Assembly (NCBI RefSeq): GCF_026262505.1
Contig: NC_067204.1
Span: 12,852,522 to 12,916,521 of the forward strand
Reading direction: 5' to 3'
Source: Trichomonas vaginalis G3
Lineage: Eukaryota; Parabasalia; Trichomonadida; Trichomonadidae
Length of the DNA stretch: 64,000 nucleotides
Shown: positions 20,189-32,532 of the stretch, piece by piece
How the letters are laid out: every line of letters starts with the position of its first letter
How positions within the stretch are numbered: the first letter of the stretch is position 1
Made by a program: the position numbers and the translations under genes
Notes under the pieces: generated by a model
The model's database searches: none
What the model was told of the DNA's origin: nothing
What the model saw: the letters and a program-made list of their open reading frames with translations, nothing else

Positions 20189-23100
20189 ATGCCACGTAAG
20201 CTACGTAAGAATATACGTAAGAGGAAGGGAGCATTGAAACATCCAATAGTAAAACTGACACCACAACAACAGTTGCAACAACAAATTATGAATGACCCCA
20301 CTATGTTGCAACAAATGTCAAGCAACCCTATGCTTTTAAACCGAGTTGTTGGTGCACAGAGTGGAGGTTTAAGAGCGGCACTTTTAGCGAAAATGGCAGG
20401 CTATGGTGGAGCTGCAGACGGAACAGCCTATAACCCTCAAAGTCAAATGAATTTGAGTTCACTCAAAAATCAAATAACAGATGTCAAAAAGTCAAACATA
20501 GACATACAGAAGCAAATAAGTGAAAACGAAAAGAAACTAGAATATGACAGACACACAAAGAAACTCAATGAGTTAAACGTAAGAGAAAAGAAGAAAGAAG
20601 AACAACTGAAAGAACTAATACAGAGGAATATGCGAAAAAAGTGTCAGAAAAAGCAGCAGAAGTAGCAAAAATGGAACAAGATGTTATAAATTTGAAAAAC
20701 CATACTACTCAATATAAAGTACTGAAAGATGAAGAAATAAAACAAAAAGCCCTGAAGACATATATGGATAGCGATGAGTATAAAAAAGAAGTTGAAGCAA
20801 ATGTAAAGGCAGAAAAACTTTTACAGTTGCAAAACCAAACCGTACAGTATGAAAACTTAGCACAAGAAAGTAAAAATAACGACGCAGCCATGCAAAAGGC
20901 AATGAAAAACGCAGAATATATAAAAGCTAAATATGACTGGTTAGATGCCAAGCCAACGCCAAAGCAGCCCAACTTATAGGGTCAATAAGGACAAAAATAC
21001 AAGCGGATGAAGACAGTTCAAATGAAGCTTTAATGAATGCTGACTTTAAGAACGCTTCGAAGCTCTTCATAGTAGGTGAAACAAGTGAACGACTTCTCAT
21101 CTGGAAAGAAACTGAAGTCTGAAGGTTTCGACAACGAGTTAAGAGAAGTAGCACAAAATATGACGAAAATAACAGATGCAGCAACGAGACAGGCAGTTCA
21201 AAGTGCCTATGACGCCGTTAGAGCAACTGTTGTGGAAAGTCAAGAAAAAGAGTTACAACAGACCAAAACAGACCTAGTAAATGCTTTCTTAAGAACGAAA
21301 AGTCAGGTAGGACATTATGCTGCAGATGGAACATATGTGCCAGCTGGTGGAACTTATATACCACCAAACCCTCCAAGAGAAGCACCTGCACCAGGACTAC
21401 CTAAAACATTTACATCGTCACATGGACACAGACACAGGCATGCACCAAAACCAACACAACAACCAACACAACAACCAACACAACAACCAGCACAACAACC
21501 ACCTCCACAACCAGCACAACAACCAACACAACAACCAGCACAGCAACAACCACAAACAGAGCAAGGACATAAAAGAAGTAGAGAACAAGGAAACCAAGAA
21601 TTCTTAAAAATGCTTAAAGAAGAGTGTGGTTTCCCAGATACTGTTGACTTTAGTGACAGATATAAAGAAGCTATTAGAAAGTTCAAGGATGGAAAATACT
21701 GACCCGAACCTATTAGCTTTATGGCTCAGCACCAAAACGGATATAATCTCAAACCTGGAAAATACAAGCTCGCTAAGGGATATGATTTAATAGCATATCA
21801 TCCAAATGACATGGATGAATTTACTCCGAGATATTTGATGTCAGAGCTAAATGACAATTCAACTTTCGTCATGAAACGCGTAAAAAATAGAGACGGAACG
21901 AAAGAACAAAAGCTTATGAATGCGGATGACGTAGATAGGGAAATTGTTGAAAACGGTCTCGGAATATATGAAATGCCAGCAGATGAGGTACAAGAAACTC
22001 CACAGGAAGAAGTTCAGATACAACCAGACATGGAAGAAATAGTTCAGCAACAAACAGCTAGAAGAGCCTGAAGGAAACGAACAAGTCCTTCCTTTGGAAA
22101 CTAACTTCACAGAACTAGATGAAGATTTGGAACAGCCGAAAAATCTTGACCCTCAACAAGAGTATGCGGAGAATATGGAATATTTCCAAGAGTCTAAAAA
22201 AAATTCGGCTGACATAGTAGAAGAATATCGAAAAATGTTTGCCGACATCAAAAAGACTCCAACATCAGATGAAAATATCCAGCATAGAATGGAAGAACTG
22301 AAAAAAAATGTACACAAATACAACAACCCTTTTTACTTACGAGCATTTAACGTTCAATCTTCGGATGAACTCGGTGAAAATAAAAGGTTAAATTTCAAGA
22401 AAACATATAGAAATGAAACATTGTTTAAAGTTCATTCAGAACCTAACCAAGATGGAAACAAACCTACTTTTGTTTCTGCAGACGATGGAACTACAATGAG
22501 ATGGGGTCATAAAGCTAACCCGGATAGGTGGTTCATAAACTTACAACCACAATTCCAAGAAGTTGTAGACGCAATGAAGTCAATGGTGAACGAGACATAG
22601 CTGGTATTTTAAGCGCGGCTTTAATGCCATTGAAAGATATGAAAGATGCAAGTATTTTGGACCAGTATGAAATGAACATGGCTGATGGAAATATAACACC
22701 TGACGTTCTAGAACATTTATCTCAAAAGAACTACACAGAACCATAAAGATGGTATATTTGGTGAAGAGTTTAGAAAAAAAGTTAGGGAGAGAGAAGGAAG
22801 AGAACCTATTGTACATGACCTTGCAAACGAAAGTTTACAAAATGTCATAAAAACTTACTTTGCAGACGATGAATCGAGAAGGGATGAATATTTAAGAAAC
22901 TCAAATGGACAGTACCAAATGAAATGTTAGTATTGAAAAACATGTTCCTTGACAAAATAAAACCAACTACAGAATAAACGACGCAAGACTGAAAGATTGG
23001 GTAAAAGCTTTCCCATTCACAAAAGATATAGTTGGTAACATGGAAAGAAAACCAGAATGGCTACAAAAAACATATATTTGGAAACGAGCTTATTCCATAT

Positions 23101-23390
23101 GGACAGGCACTGTTTGAAGCGCTTGAACCGGAAACTCAGGAAAGAGTCATGCAACAATACGCGAAGACTCAATACAGACTATGACAAACTCTTTCTAGGA
23201 TATAGGTACCTGAGATGGGCGACCAGAGCCAAAAGGCAAAAAGGACATGGGAAATTTCAACATACTAGATGAACATAATGCAAAGATGCAACAACTTCAA
23301 GCAGAGGGCAATGAAGGAAAAAGAAGAGTTAAAAACTCAGTCAGGAAGAAAGTAAAGCTTGGTCGGAGTGGGTTCTATTATGACATATAA
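20189..23390 (+). pseudogene. Element I copy of the basic-N-terminus virion-type gene region, broken
   Basis: Related to the region at 29176-32500 of element II. It begins with a very basic N-terminus (MPRKLRKNIRKRK), then a Gln-rich part, a coiled coil, a Gln/Pro/His repeat tract and an acidic Glu-rich segment. It is broken in roughly ten places and is a fossil copy. The product is unknown; its position just upstream of the major capsid region suggests a virion or core protein. The 5' flank (CTTCACTTAAAATG) has an Inr-like TCACT seven bases before the ATG, as in element II. Confidence 0.7.
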
Positions 23391-23422
23391 ATCCAAATAT
23401 TCTATATTTTTACTCATATGAA

Positions 23423-25025
23423 ATGTACGCCGCTCAGAATATAACGCCAACAGTTTTGGATGCCATGAATGGAAATGTTTCCGAATGGTATAACGAATGC
23501 GACAATGCCATTAGAAGGTCAGAAATAGTTCCTGGAACTTACGAATATACAACTGCTGTTTCTTATGGAAACGTAGGTGAGTTTGGAGAAGGTTCTTCAA
23601 CAACAGTAGATATTGCTTGCGACAGGTTTCATATTATTTCTATTGACAACTCATTCTTATACGTGAAACAAGACATTGAAATAAAACCTTCTGCCAAGTT
23701 GTCTGACAAGAAAGGTTGCAATGGAATTTTCTATGTCGGATACCAATATGCTCCAGAAGTTTTCATGGGATATAAGATATATTCTAACTCTGACTTAGTT
23801 CAAACAGTAACATGGGCAAACTATGAATGGTTCGCTTTGAGAAACTCAGTACAACCACAAGCTAGAGAACAAACAGACCAGTATGCAACTATTGAGAAAA
23901 TAAGAAGACTTGACCCTAACGTTCCAGGAGTTTATGTTAACCTTTCTGGTTCAGATGGAAATGCTGTCACTAAAGTAAAACTGAAACTTAGAGTTCCTTT
24001 GTCATCTTTCCTCATCTTCAGTTTTTAAGATACTTGCCAAACTGGGCAGGAAAAATTTCTATTGAACTTACTCCAAGCAAAAATAACTTAGTCATTGCAC
24101 CAACACAAGACCCATTCACTATTACAGAAGTAGTGGGAACAAATAAAATGTCATTCGCCGACTTTTGCAAAGACAAAGTTGACTTAGACTTTGGTTTCTC
24201 AAACCTCAACACTGAAGTAAACTATTATTTCAATGCTGCTGGAACTGCTTGGACCCAGTTAAGTTCACATGCGAAAAATTTGAATGCAAGAGAATAGAAA
24301 GCAGACTTGCAGTCTATATGTTGGACCCAGATATTTCAAATGCTTTAGCTGCCAAATATATTGCAGTTCCACTTATGTTCCCTATACACCAATATCTGTC
24401 AAAGACTTTGCAGGTGAAGTTGGAAACCAAAGTGCTGACCCAGGTGCAAGAACAGATATTGCTTTAACAACTGCAATGAAACATGCAGATACTATGTTTG
24501 TACTGTTCAGACGAACTATAAATGACTATTCTTGTTTCTACAACCCCGGTATTAAATATCATATAAACATAGATGGCAAATATTATCCAAGAGAAGAATA
24601 TTCTACAGTTGAGGATATGAGGTCATACAACTTGACATTAGATGCTATGACTTTAACAACAACTTCACAACAACCATTAACCCTGAAATGCAAAGTTCTA
24701 TTATGCCATATGTGAAAGTATGGACTCATACAGGAGGTCAAAAAACTCAATATACAAATGGAGACCGTTCAAACTTTTGGCTTGGCATTCCATTTGCTGA
24801 CTCAGAAGACTTTATGGGTGGTATTTCAACTGTTGGTACAGTTCAAATACAATATACTGGTGACAGAGACGGTCCAGATGAATGAAAGCAAAGAAGTTTA
24901 CAAAACCAATAGCACTTTTCACGGAAGATGCTCTTTTGAAGATTCGTTCGATGAAACCTGCTGGGGCTCCTCAGATTGGCATAACGACAGCTTCCATCGA
25001 GCAGATTTTGGCAGCAGGTCAGTAA
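23423..25025 (+). pseudogene. Element I major capsid protein region, broken
   Basis: Closely related to the region at 32533-34136 of element II, which I read as a double-jelly-roll-type Polinton major capsid protein. It is broken in several places. An Inr-like CTCATATGAAATG precedes it. Confidence 0.6.
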
Positions 25026-25094
25026 GTTGTTCTTGAACTGACTTCTCTCCGTCAAATATTGACAGTACGCCAGTTTTGACATAATATTGTATTA

Positions 25095-25735
25095 AAACTT
25101 ACCTTTAGAAATATCTGAAACTTCTTTTTTATACTCATCGCTATCCATATATGTCTTCAGGGCTTTTTGTTTTATTTCTTCATCTTTCAGTATTTTATAT
25201 TGAGTAGTATGGTTTTTCAAATTTATGACATCTTGTTCCATTTTTGCTACTTCTGTTGCTTTTTCTGACACTTTTTTCGCATATTCCTCTGTACTTAGTT
25301 CTTTCAGTTGTTCTTCTTTCTTCTTTTCTCTACGTTTAACTCATTGAGTTTCTTTGTGTGTCTGTCATATTCTAGTTTCTTTTCGTTTTCACTTATTTGT
25401 TTCTGTATGTCTATGTTTGACTTTTTGACATCTGTTATTTGATTTTTGAGTGAACTCAAATTCATTTGACTTTGAGGGTTATAGGCTGTTCCGTCTGCAG
25501 CTCCACCATAGCCTGCCATTTTCGCTAAAAGTGCCGCTCTTAAACCTCCACTCTGTGCACCAACAACTCGGTTTAAAAGCATAGGATTGCTTGACATTTG
25601 TTGCAACATAGTGGGGTCATTCAGCATTTGTTGTTGCAACTGTTGTTGTGGTGTCAGTTTTACTATTGGATGTTTCAATGCTCTCTTCCTCTTACGTATA
25701 TTCTTACGTAGCTTACGTGGCATTTTAAGTGAAGT
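25095..25735 (-). pseudogene. Inverted partial copy of the basic-N-terminus gene
   Basis: Minus-strand copy of the beginning of the gene at 20189, including the MPRKLRKNIRKRK start and its 5' flank. With the flanking repeats it gives element I inverted ends well over 1 kb long. It is a fragment only. Confidence 0.8.
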
Positions 25736-25739
25736 TAAA

Positions 25740-26620
25740 AAGCGGCTTTTGACAGATGTTTATTGTGACTTCTTCGTAAAGACTTTGTTAAGACTTCTTC
25801 GTAAAGACTTTGTCAAGACTTCTTCGTAAAGACTTTGTTAAGACTTCTTCGTAAATGACCAAAAATATATTTTAGGTGAAGAGGTGAGATTTCACCTCTT
25901 TTTTCACCTCATTTCTCACCTCTTGAATTTTCATGAATTTCTTCGTAAAGACTTTGTCAAGACTTCTTCGTAAAGACTTTGTCAAGACTTCTTCGTAAAT
26001 GTTTTGTCAAGACTTCTTCTTCGTAAATGTTTTGTCAAGACTTCTTCTTCGTAAATGACCCTAGTAGTATATTTTTGGTGTAAATTTCATGAAAATTCAA
26101 GAGGGTGAAAAATTAGGTGAAAAAACAGGTGAAATCTCACCTCTTCACCTAAAATATATTTTTGGTGTAAATTTCATGAAAATTCAAGAGGGTGAAAAAT
26201 TAGGTGAAAAAACAGGTGAAATCTCACCTCTTCACCTAAAATATATTTTTGTCTGATTTTACGAAGAAGAAGTCTTGACAAAACATTTACGAAGAAGAAG
26301 TCTTGACAAAACATTTACGAAGAAGAAGTCTTGACAAAACATTTACGAAGAAGAAGTCTTGACAAAACATTTACGAAGAAGAAGTCTTGACAAAACATTT
26401 ACGAAGAAGAAGTCTTGACAAAACATTTACGAAGAAGAAGTCTTGACAAAACATTTACGAAGAAGAAGTCTTGACAAAGTCTTTACGATGAAATCTTGAC
26501 AAAGTCTTTACGATGAAATTCATGAAAATTCAAGAGGTGAAAAATGAGGTGAAAAAACAGGTGAAATCTCACCTCTTCACCTAAAAATATATTTTTATTG
26601 AATTCTGTATAATATTCTGA
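25740..26620. repeat. Right-hand repeat arrays of element I
   Basis: Mirror image of the left arrays. It contains the AGGTGA/TCACCT palindromic modules in both orientations and a 29-bp-type array of TTTACGAAGAAGAAGTCTTG units (about eight copies near 26265-26470). This is noncoding. Confidence 0.85.
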
Positions 26621-26639
26621 GTAATATGACAGATGTTTA

Positions 26640-26725
26640 TATAACACTTTCTCCGGTTTATAGGACCTCTCTCATATTCTATCTTGTCATATCAAAACTC
26701 ATAGTCATGTTTGTCCTCTAAGACT
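26640..26725 (-). pseudogene. Small fragment of the methyltransferase-proximal region
   Basis: About 80 bases (from AACACTTTCTCCGG onward) match 51815-51890 of element II, inside the D12-type methyltransferase region near the right end. It is a relic showing that element I derives from an element with the same right-end layout. Confidence 0.6.
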
Positions 26726-26783
26726 TCATTTATACTAAACATCTTCAGGGCTAGAAGGCACGAAGTGCCTGGAAGCCCCACTA

Positions 26784-26785
<2 letters not shown>
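26726..26785 (-). repeat. Element I right terminal inverted repeat
   Basis: Complement of the GGTAGTGGGG terminus, with the GGCAC-TTC-GTGCC hairpin, ending CCCCACTACC at 26785 and followed by a T tract. Confidence 0.85.
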
Positions 26786-26830
<45 letters not shown>

Positions 26831-26837
<7 letters not shown>

Positions 26838-27696
26838 TATTATTTTCTAATATATAACTATTTTATATAAAAATCAAATTCAATGATCTTAAAAGCGAAG
26901 GATAAACCTCAAAATTTACGAATATAATGAGTGGGAATATAATGCTTATCTATCATAAAACCATATGAAATATCAATTTTTTGCTTTACGCCTAATTTTT
27001 GACGACAATTAGCAAAAAATGTTAAATGTTAACACTCAGTCCATTTGAATATGAAAAATAAAATTGACTTTGATTAAATGTTTTTATTTATCATGCAATT
27101 CTTCTTGCGACCAAAGATTTGAATAAAATTTCAAAAAATAAGATAGCTTAAAAAATAATATACGGTAGTGTTTACTAATAGATGAATAGTATATAAATTC
27201 TATTAAAATGGATTTGATCCAAAAAAAATATAAAACCAAAAATAATTGTTATAATTTAAATGAAGAAGTAATTTAAAACGATTTTATTTATGATCAAATT
27301 TTATATATTTTTTTGGATCAAATCCATTTTAATAGAATTTATATACTATTCATCTATTAGTAAACACTACCGTATATTATTTTTTAAGCTATCTTATTTT
27401 TTGAAATTTTATTCAAATCTTTGGTCGCAAGAAGAATTGCATGATAAATAAAAACATTTAATCAAAGTCAATTTTATTTCTCATATTCAAATGGACTGAG
27501 TGTTAACATTTAACATTTTTTGCTAATTGTCGTCAAAAATTAGGCGTAAAGCAAAAATTGATATTTCATATGGTTTTATGATAGATAAGCATTATATTCC
27601 CACTCATTATATTCGTAAATTTTGAGGTTTATCCTTCGCTTTTAAGATCATTGAATTTGATTTTTATATAAAATAGTTATATATTAGAAAATAATA

Positions 27697-27703
<7 letters not shown>
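26831..27703. repeat. Large near-perfect palindrome between the two Polintons
   Basis: The left arm (about 26831-27231) and right arm (about 27304-27703) are reverse complements of each other over some 400 bases, with only about three differences that I can see. They surround a loop of about 72 bases. The palindrome continues outward through the T and A tracts and into the termini of elements I and II. No gene lies inside. It may be a recent inverted duplication of flanking host DNA or an assembly artefact. Confidence 0.85.
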
Positions 27704-27727
<24 letters not shown>

Positions 27728-27936
27728 GGTAGTGGGGCCTCCAGGGGCTGCGCCCCTTCTAGCCCCGAAGATGTTTAGTATAAATGAAGTTTTTATTCGG
27801 AAAATTGTTAGTCTTCTGGTGTGAATTCGGAGGACTCTTCTTGGATAGAGTTTTGTATTTCCTCCTCCTCTTCTTCTTCCTCCATTGCTTCTGGGAAGAA
27901 GCCTTCTTCTGGGTCGAAAACATTATATAATGTGTA
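27728..27936 (+). repeat. Element II left terminal inverted repeat
   Basis: About 209 bases that match the right end (52676-52849) in inverse orientation. It contains the hairpin GGGGC-TGC-GCCCC at 27744-27756 where the right end has GGCAC-TTC-GTGCC. Its inner part is the 3' end of the first element gene. Confidence 0.85.
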
Positions 27937-28710
27937 ATTGAATGACACATTATATCTTTCTTTGCGTTCGCTCCTGACAAAGAACTTAGTTCCAGGAATA
28001 CAGAAGACTTCTGTGCGTTGGAAAAGCTGATGTCCTGGAACGAATTTGGCAATTAGAGACTTCTTTTTTCCGAATTGTTCAGGAGTTTCCATGACGACAG
28101 TAACAACATCTCCATCTGCGAGGTCTTGTTGTTGTTCGGAAAGGTAAAGAGCAATGATATGAATGGTTGCTGCGTTGAATTCGAGAAAGTCGAATTCAAA
28201 TTGTGTTGTCGTATAACATTCAAACCATTTTGTACAGTTGTCTCCGAACTCGTCAACGTATTCATCTTCGTCATATCCGTAACTAAAGACTTGGAATTCA
28301 GCAATTCTCTTGTCGAATGACCGTTGCATGTAACGAGGAAGATTTTGACGAACTTGGTATAAAGTTCTCAACATTATAAGCTTAGTAAATGTTGGAAAAT
28401 ACTGAACTAAGACATCGCTAAGCTCAATTGGATTTGGAATTGTCTTAGTAAGTTCAATTGAACTAGCAATTGCTTTGTTCAGAACTTCACAGAACTGAGT
28501 ATTGTATGTAGCGTCTGGTTGTGTGTTTTCTTCGGCGTCTTTGAGATATTTAGAGCAAATTTGTTGAAGAATTTCTCTTAATTCGTTGTTAGATTTTTTG
28601 GTGGTTATTCTAACCGCTGTGCCGGTTCTTGGAGGTTGTGGGGCTTTGGCTTTGGTTAGCGGTTGAGAATTGTTAATGTTTGAATTGTGGTTAACAGCGT
28701 TGGCTTCCAT
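27808..28710 (-). CDS. Polinton hypothetical protein with acidic C-terminus
   Basis: 300 residues from ATG 28710 (MEANAVNHN); the frame is open 19 codons further but with no better start. An Asn/Pro-rich N-terminus is followed by a helical domain (about 45-150) and a mixed beta part (about 180-270). The protein ends in a Glu-rich tail (EEEEEEEE, then SSEFTPED). The gene's last 130 bases lie inside the left terminal repeat, so the right terminal repeat carries a copy of the tail end. It looks whole. Function unknown; possibly a virion or DNA-associated protein. Confidence 0.65.
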   Translation of the reverse strand: MEANAVNHNSNINNSQPLTKAKAPQPPRTGTAVRITTKKSNNELREILQQICSKYLKDAEENTQPDATYNTQFCEVLNKAIASSIELTKTIPNPIELSDVLVQYFPTFTKLIMLRTLYQVRQNLPRYMQRSFDKRIAEFQVFSYGYDEDEYVDEFGDNCTKWFECYTTTQFEFDFLEFNAATIHIIALYLSEQQQDLADGDVVTVVMETPEQFGKKKSLIAKFVPGHQLFQRTEVFCIPGTKFFVRSERKERYNVSFNYTLYNVFDPEEGFFPEAMEEEEEEEEIQNSIQEESSEFTPED

Positions 28711-29175
28711 TAGACAAAAATAAACTGTTTTTTCAAATAAGAGTTTGAGATGAACCGTTTTCGTCAACGGAGACTCCCTCTATTTTTTTATTTTATTTAA
28801 TAGTTACCGTTGGAAAACCGTTCCATCTCAAATATTGAATGAAACTATAAACGTTTTTTGTTTTCTATATATACTTTTTTGTCCAACGGTAAAACTTTTT
28901 ACACAACGGTTTTTGAGAGTTCGTCGCTGTTGACTTTTTTGTAGAGCACTCAAAATAGTATAACTTTGTCCGGACAAATAAGGGTCTATCGTCGCTACAG
29001 GAAAAGTTACGGGCGTTCCAAGGAAGTATACTTTGAGAAGCCTTTCCCCCTTATAGAATGAGAATAGGACGGTTATTTTACAAAAACTGACAACACTTTG
29101 ACCGAGTAGTTTTTTGTGCTGAACAAAAAGTGTCATATAAACATCTGTCAAAAACCGTTTTTTACTTCACTTAAA

Positions 29176-32100
29176 ATGCCACGTAAGCTACGTAAGAATA
29201 TACGTAAGAGGAAGAGAGCATTGAAACATCCAATAGTAAAACTAACACCACAACAACAGTTGCAACAACAAATTATGAATGACCCCACTATGTTGCAACA
29301 AATGTCAAGCAACCCTATGCTTTTAAACCGAGTTATTGGTGCACAGAGTGGAGGTTTAAGAGCGGCACTTTTAGCGAAAATGGCAGGCTAGGTGGAGCTG
29401 CAGACGGAACAGCCTATAACCCTCAAAGTCAAATGAATTGAGTTCACTCAAAAAATCAAATAACAGATGTCAAAAAGTCAAACATAGACATACAAAAACA
29501 AATAAGTGAAAACGAAAAGAAAACTAGAATATGACAGGCACACAAAGAAACTCAATGAGTTAAACGTAGAGAAAAGAAGAAAGAAGAACAACTGAAAGAA
29601 CTAAGTACAGAGGAATATGCGAAAAAAGTGTCAGAAAAAGCAGCAGAAGTAGCAAAAATGGAACAAGATGTTATAAATTTGAAAAACCATACTACTCAAT
29701 ATAAAGTACTGAAAGATGAAGAGATAAAACAAAAAGCCCTGAAGACATATATGGATAGCGATGAGTATAAAAAAGAAGTTGAAGCAAATGTAAAGGCAGA
29801 AAAACTTTTACAGTTGCAAAACCAAACCGTACAGTATGAAAACTTAGCACAAGAAAGTAAAAATAACGACGCAGCCATGCAAAAGGCAATGAAAAGCGCA
29901 GAATATATAAAAGCTAATAATGACTGGTTAGATGCCCAAGCCAACGCTAAAGCAGCCCAACTTATAGGGTCAATAAGGACAAAAATACAAGCGGATGAAG
30001 ACAGTTCAAATGAAGCTTTAATGAATGCTGACTTTAAGAACGCCTTCGAAGCTCTTCATAGTAAGGTGAAACTAGTGAACGACTTCTCATCTGGAAAGAA
30101 AACTGAAGTCTCAAGGTTTCGACAAAGAGTTAAGAGAAGTAGCACAAAATATGACGAAAATAACAGATGCAGCAACGAGACAGGCAGTTCAAAGTGCCTA
30201 TGACGCCGTTAGAGCAACTGTTGTGGAAAGTCAAGAAAAAGATTACAACAGACCAAAACAGACCTAGTAAATGCTTTCTTAAAAACGAAAAGTCAGGTAG
30301 GACATTATGCTGCAGATGGAACATATGTGCCAGCTGGTGGAACTTATATACCACCAAACCCTCCAAGAGAAGCACCTGCACCAGGACTACCTAAAACATT
30401 TACATCGTCACATGGACACAGACACAGGCATGCACCAAAACCAACACAACAACCAACACAACAACCAACAGTTCAAAACACTGCACCACAACCAACAGTT
30501 CAAAACACTGCACCACAACCAACAGTTCAAAACACTGCACACAACCAACAGTTCAAACCCAGCACACAACAACCACAAACAGAGCAAGGACATAAAAGAA
30601 GTAGAGAACAAGGAAACCAAGAATTCTTAAAAATGCTTAAGGAAGACTATGGTTACCCAGATAGTATTGACTTTAGTGACAGATATAAAGAAGCTATTAG
30701 AAAGTTCAAGGATGGAAATACTGACCCGAACCTATTTAGCTTTATGGTTCAGCACCAAATGGGATATAATTTCAAACCTGGAAAATACAAGCTCGCTAAG
30801 GGATATGATTTAATAGCATATCATCCAAATGACATGACTGAATTTACTCCGAGATATTTGGTGTCAGAGCTAAATGATAATTCAACTCTCTTCATGAAAC
30901 GCGTAAAAAATAGAGACGGAACGAAAGAAGAAAGGTTTATGAGTCCGGATGACTTAGATAGGGAACTTTTTAAAAACGGTCTCGGAATATATGAAATGCC
31001 AGCAGATGAGGTACAAGAAACTCCACAGGAAGAAGTTCAGATACAACCAGACATGGAAGAAATAGTTCAGCAACAACAGCTAGAAGAGCCTGAAGGAAAC
31101 GAACAAGTCCCTCCTTTGGAAACTAACTTCACAGAACTAGATGAAGATTTGGAACAGCCGAAAAATCTTGACCCTCAACAAGAGTATGCGGAGAATATGG
31201 AATCTTTCCAAGAGTCTAAGAAAAATTCGGCTGACATAGTAGAAGAATATCGAAAAATGTTCGCCGACATACAAAAGACTCCAACATCAGATGAAAATAT
31301 TCAGCATAGAATGGAAGAACTGAAAGAAAGTGTACGCAAATACAACAATCCTTTTTACTTACGACCATATAACGTTCAATCTTTGGCTGAACTCGGTGAA
31401 AATAAAAGGTTAAATTTCAACAAAACATATAGAAATGAAACATTGTTTAAAGTTCATTCAGAACCTAACCAATATGGAAACAAACCTACTTTTGTTTCTG
31501 CAGACTATGGAACTACAATGAGATGGGGTCATAAAGCTAATCCGGATAGGTGGTTCATAAACTTACAACCACAATTCCAAGAAGTTGTAGACGCAATGGA
31601 AGTGAATGGTGAACCAGATATAGCTGGTATTTTCAGCGCGGCTTTAATGCCATTGAAAGATATGAAAATGCAGATATTTTGACCAGTATGAAATGAACAT
31701 GGCTGATGGAAATATAACACCTGACGTTCTAGAACATTTATCTCAAAGAACTACACAGAACCATAGAGATGGTATATTTGGTGAAGAGTTTAGAAAGAAA
31801 GTTAGGGAGAGAGAAGGAAGAGAACCTATTGTACATGACCTTGCAAACGAAAGTTTGCAAAATGTCATAAAAACTTACTTTGCAGACAATGAACCGAGAA
31901 GGGATGAATATTTAAGAAAACTCAAATGGACAGTACCAAATGAAATGTTAGTATTGAAAAACATGTTCCTTGACAAAATAAAACCAACTACAGAAATAAA
32001 TGACGCAAGACTGAAACATTGGGTAAAAGCTTTCCCATTCACAAAAGATATTATTGGTAACATGGAAAGAAAACCAGAATGGCTACAAAAACATATATTT

Positions 32101-32500
32101 GGAAACGAGCTTATTCCATATGGACAAGCTATGTTTGAAGAGCTTGAACCGGAAACTCAGGAAAGAGTCATGCAAACAATACGCGAAGACTCAAATACAA
32201 ACTATGACAAAATCTTTCTAGGATATAGGTTACCTGAGATGGGCGACCAGAGCCCAAAGGCAAAAAGGACATGGGAAATTTACAACATACTAGGTGAACA
32301 TGAGGCAAAGATGCAACAACTTGAAGCAGAGGGCAAGTTACCAAAAGCGACACCAAAGAAGAAGAGTAGAACAAAGTGAAAGTAGTGAAGAAGTAACTTC
32401 ATCTAGTGAAAGTAGTGGCAATGAAGGAAAAAGAAGAGTTAAAAACTCAGTCAGGAAGAAAGTAAAGCTTGGTCCGAGTGGGTTCTATTATGACATATAA
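29176..32500 (+). pseudogene. Virion-type gene region with basic N-terminus, broken
   Basis: The N-terminus is strongly basic (MPRKLRKNIRKRKR) and is followed by a Gln-rich segment, coiled coils, a Gln/Pro/His low-complexity tract, an acidic Glu-rich region and a Lys/Arg-rich end (KNSVRKKVKLGPSG). The region is about 1,100 codons long, lies just upstream of the major capsid region, and is shared with element I, so a structural or genome-packaging role is plausible. I do not recognise a named family. It is broken, in about six places. An Inr-like TCACT lies seven bases before the ATG. Confidence 0.6.
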
Positions 32501-32532
32501 ATCCAACTATTCTATATTTTTACCCATATGAA

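Larger units (their letters stand above)
18803..26830. mobile_element. Element I: short, badly broken Polinton (Maverick) derivative
   Basis: Bounded by a 38-base A tract (18803-18840) and a 45-base T tract (26786-26830), with inverted termini GGTAGTGGGG...CCCCACTACC just inside. It holds only capsid-type genes related to those of element II (basic-N-terminus protein and major capsid region), flanked by repeat arrays and by an inverted partial copy of the first gene. It has no polymerase, integrase, ATPase or helicase. It is broken, with well over ten breaks. The capsid DNA is still close to that of element II, so it is probably young. It could only have moved with help from a complete relative. 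Confidence 0.8.

Noticed and set aside
21354-21686. Cysteine-rich minus-strand frame (CCVGCC repeats)
   Set aside because: It is the antisense shadow of the Gln/Pro repeat tract of the capsid-type gene on the plus strand.
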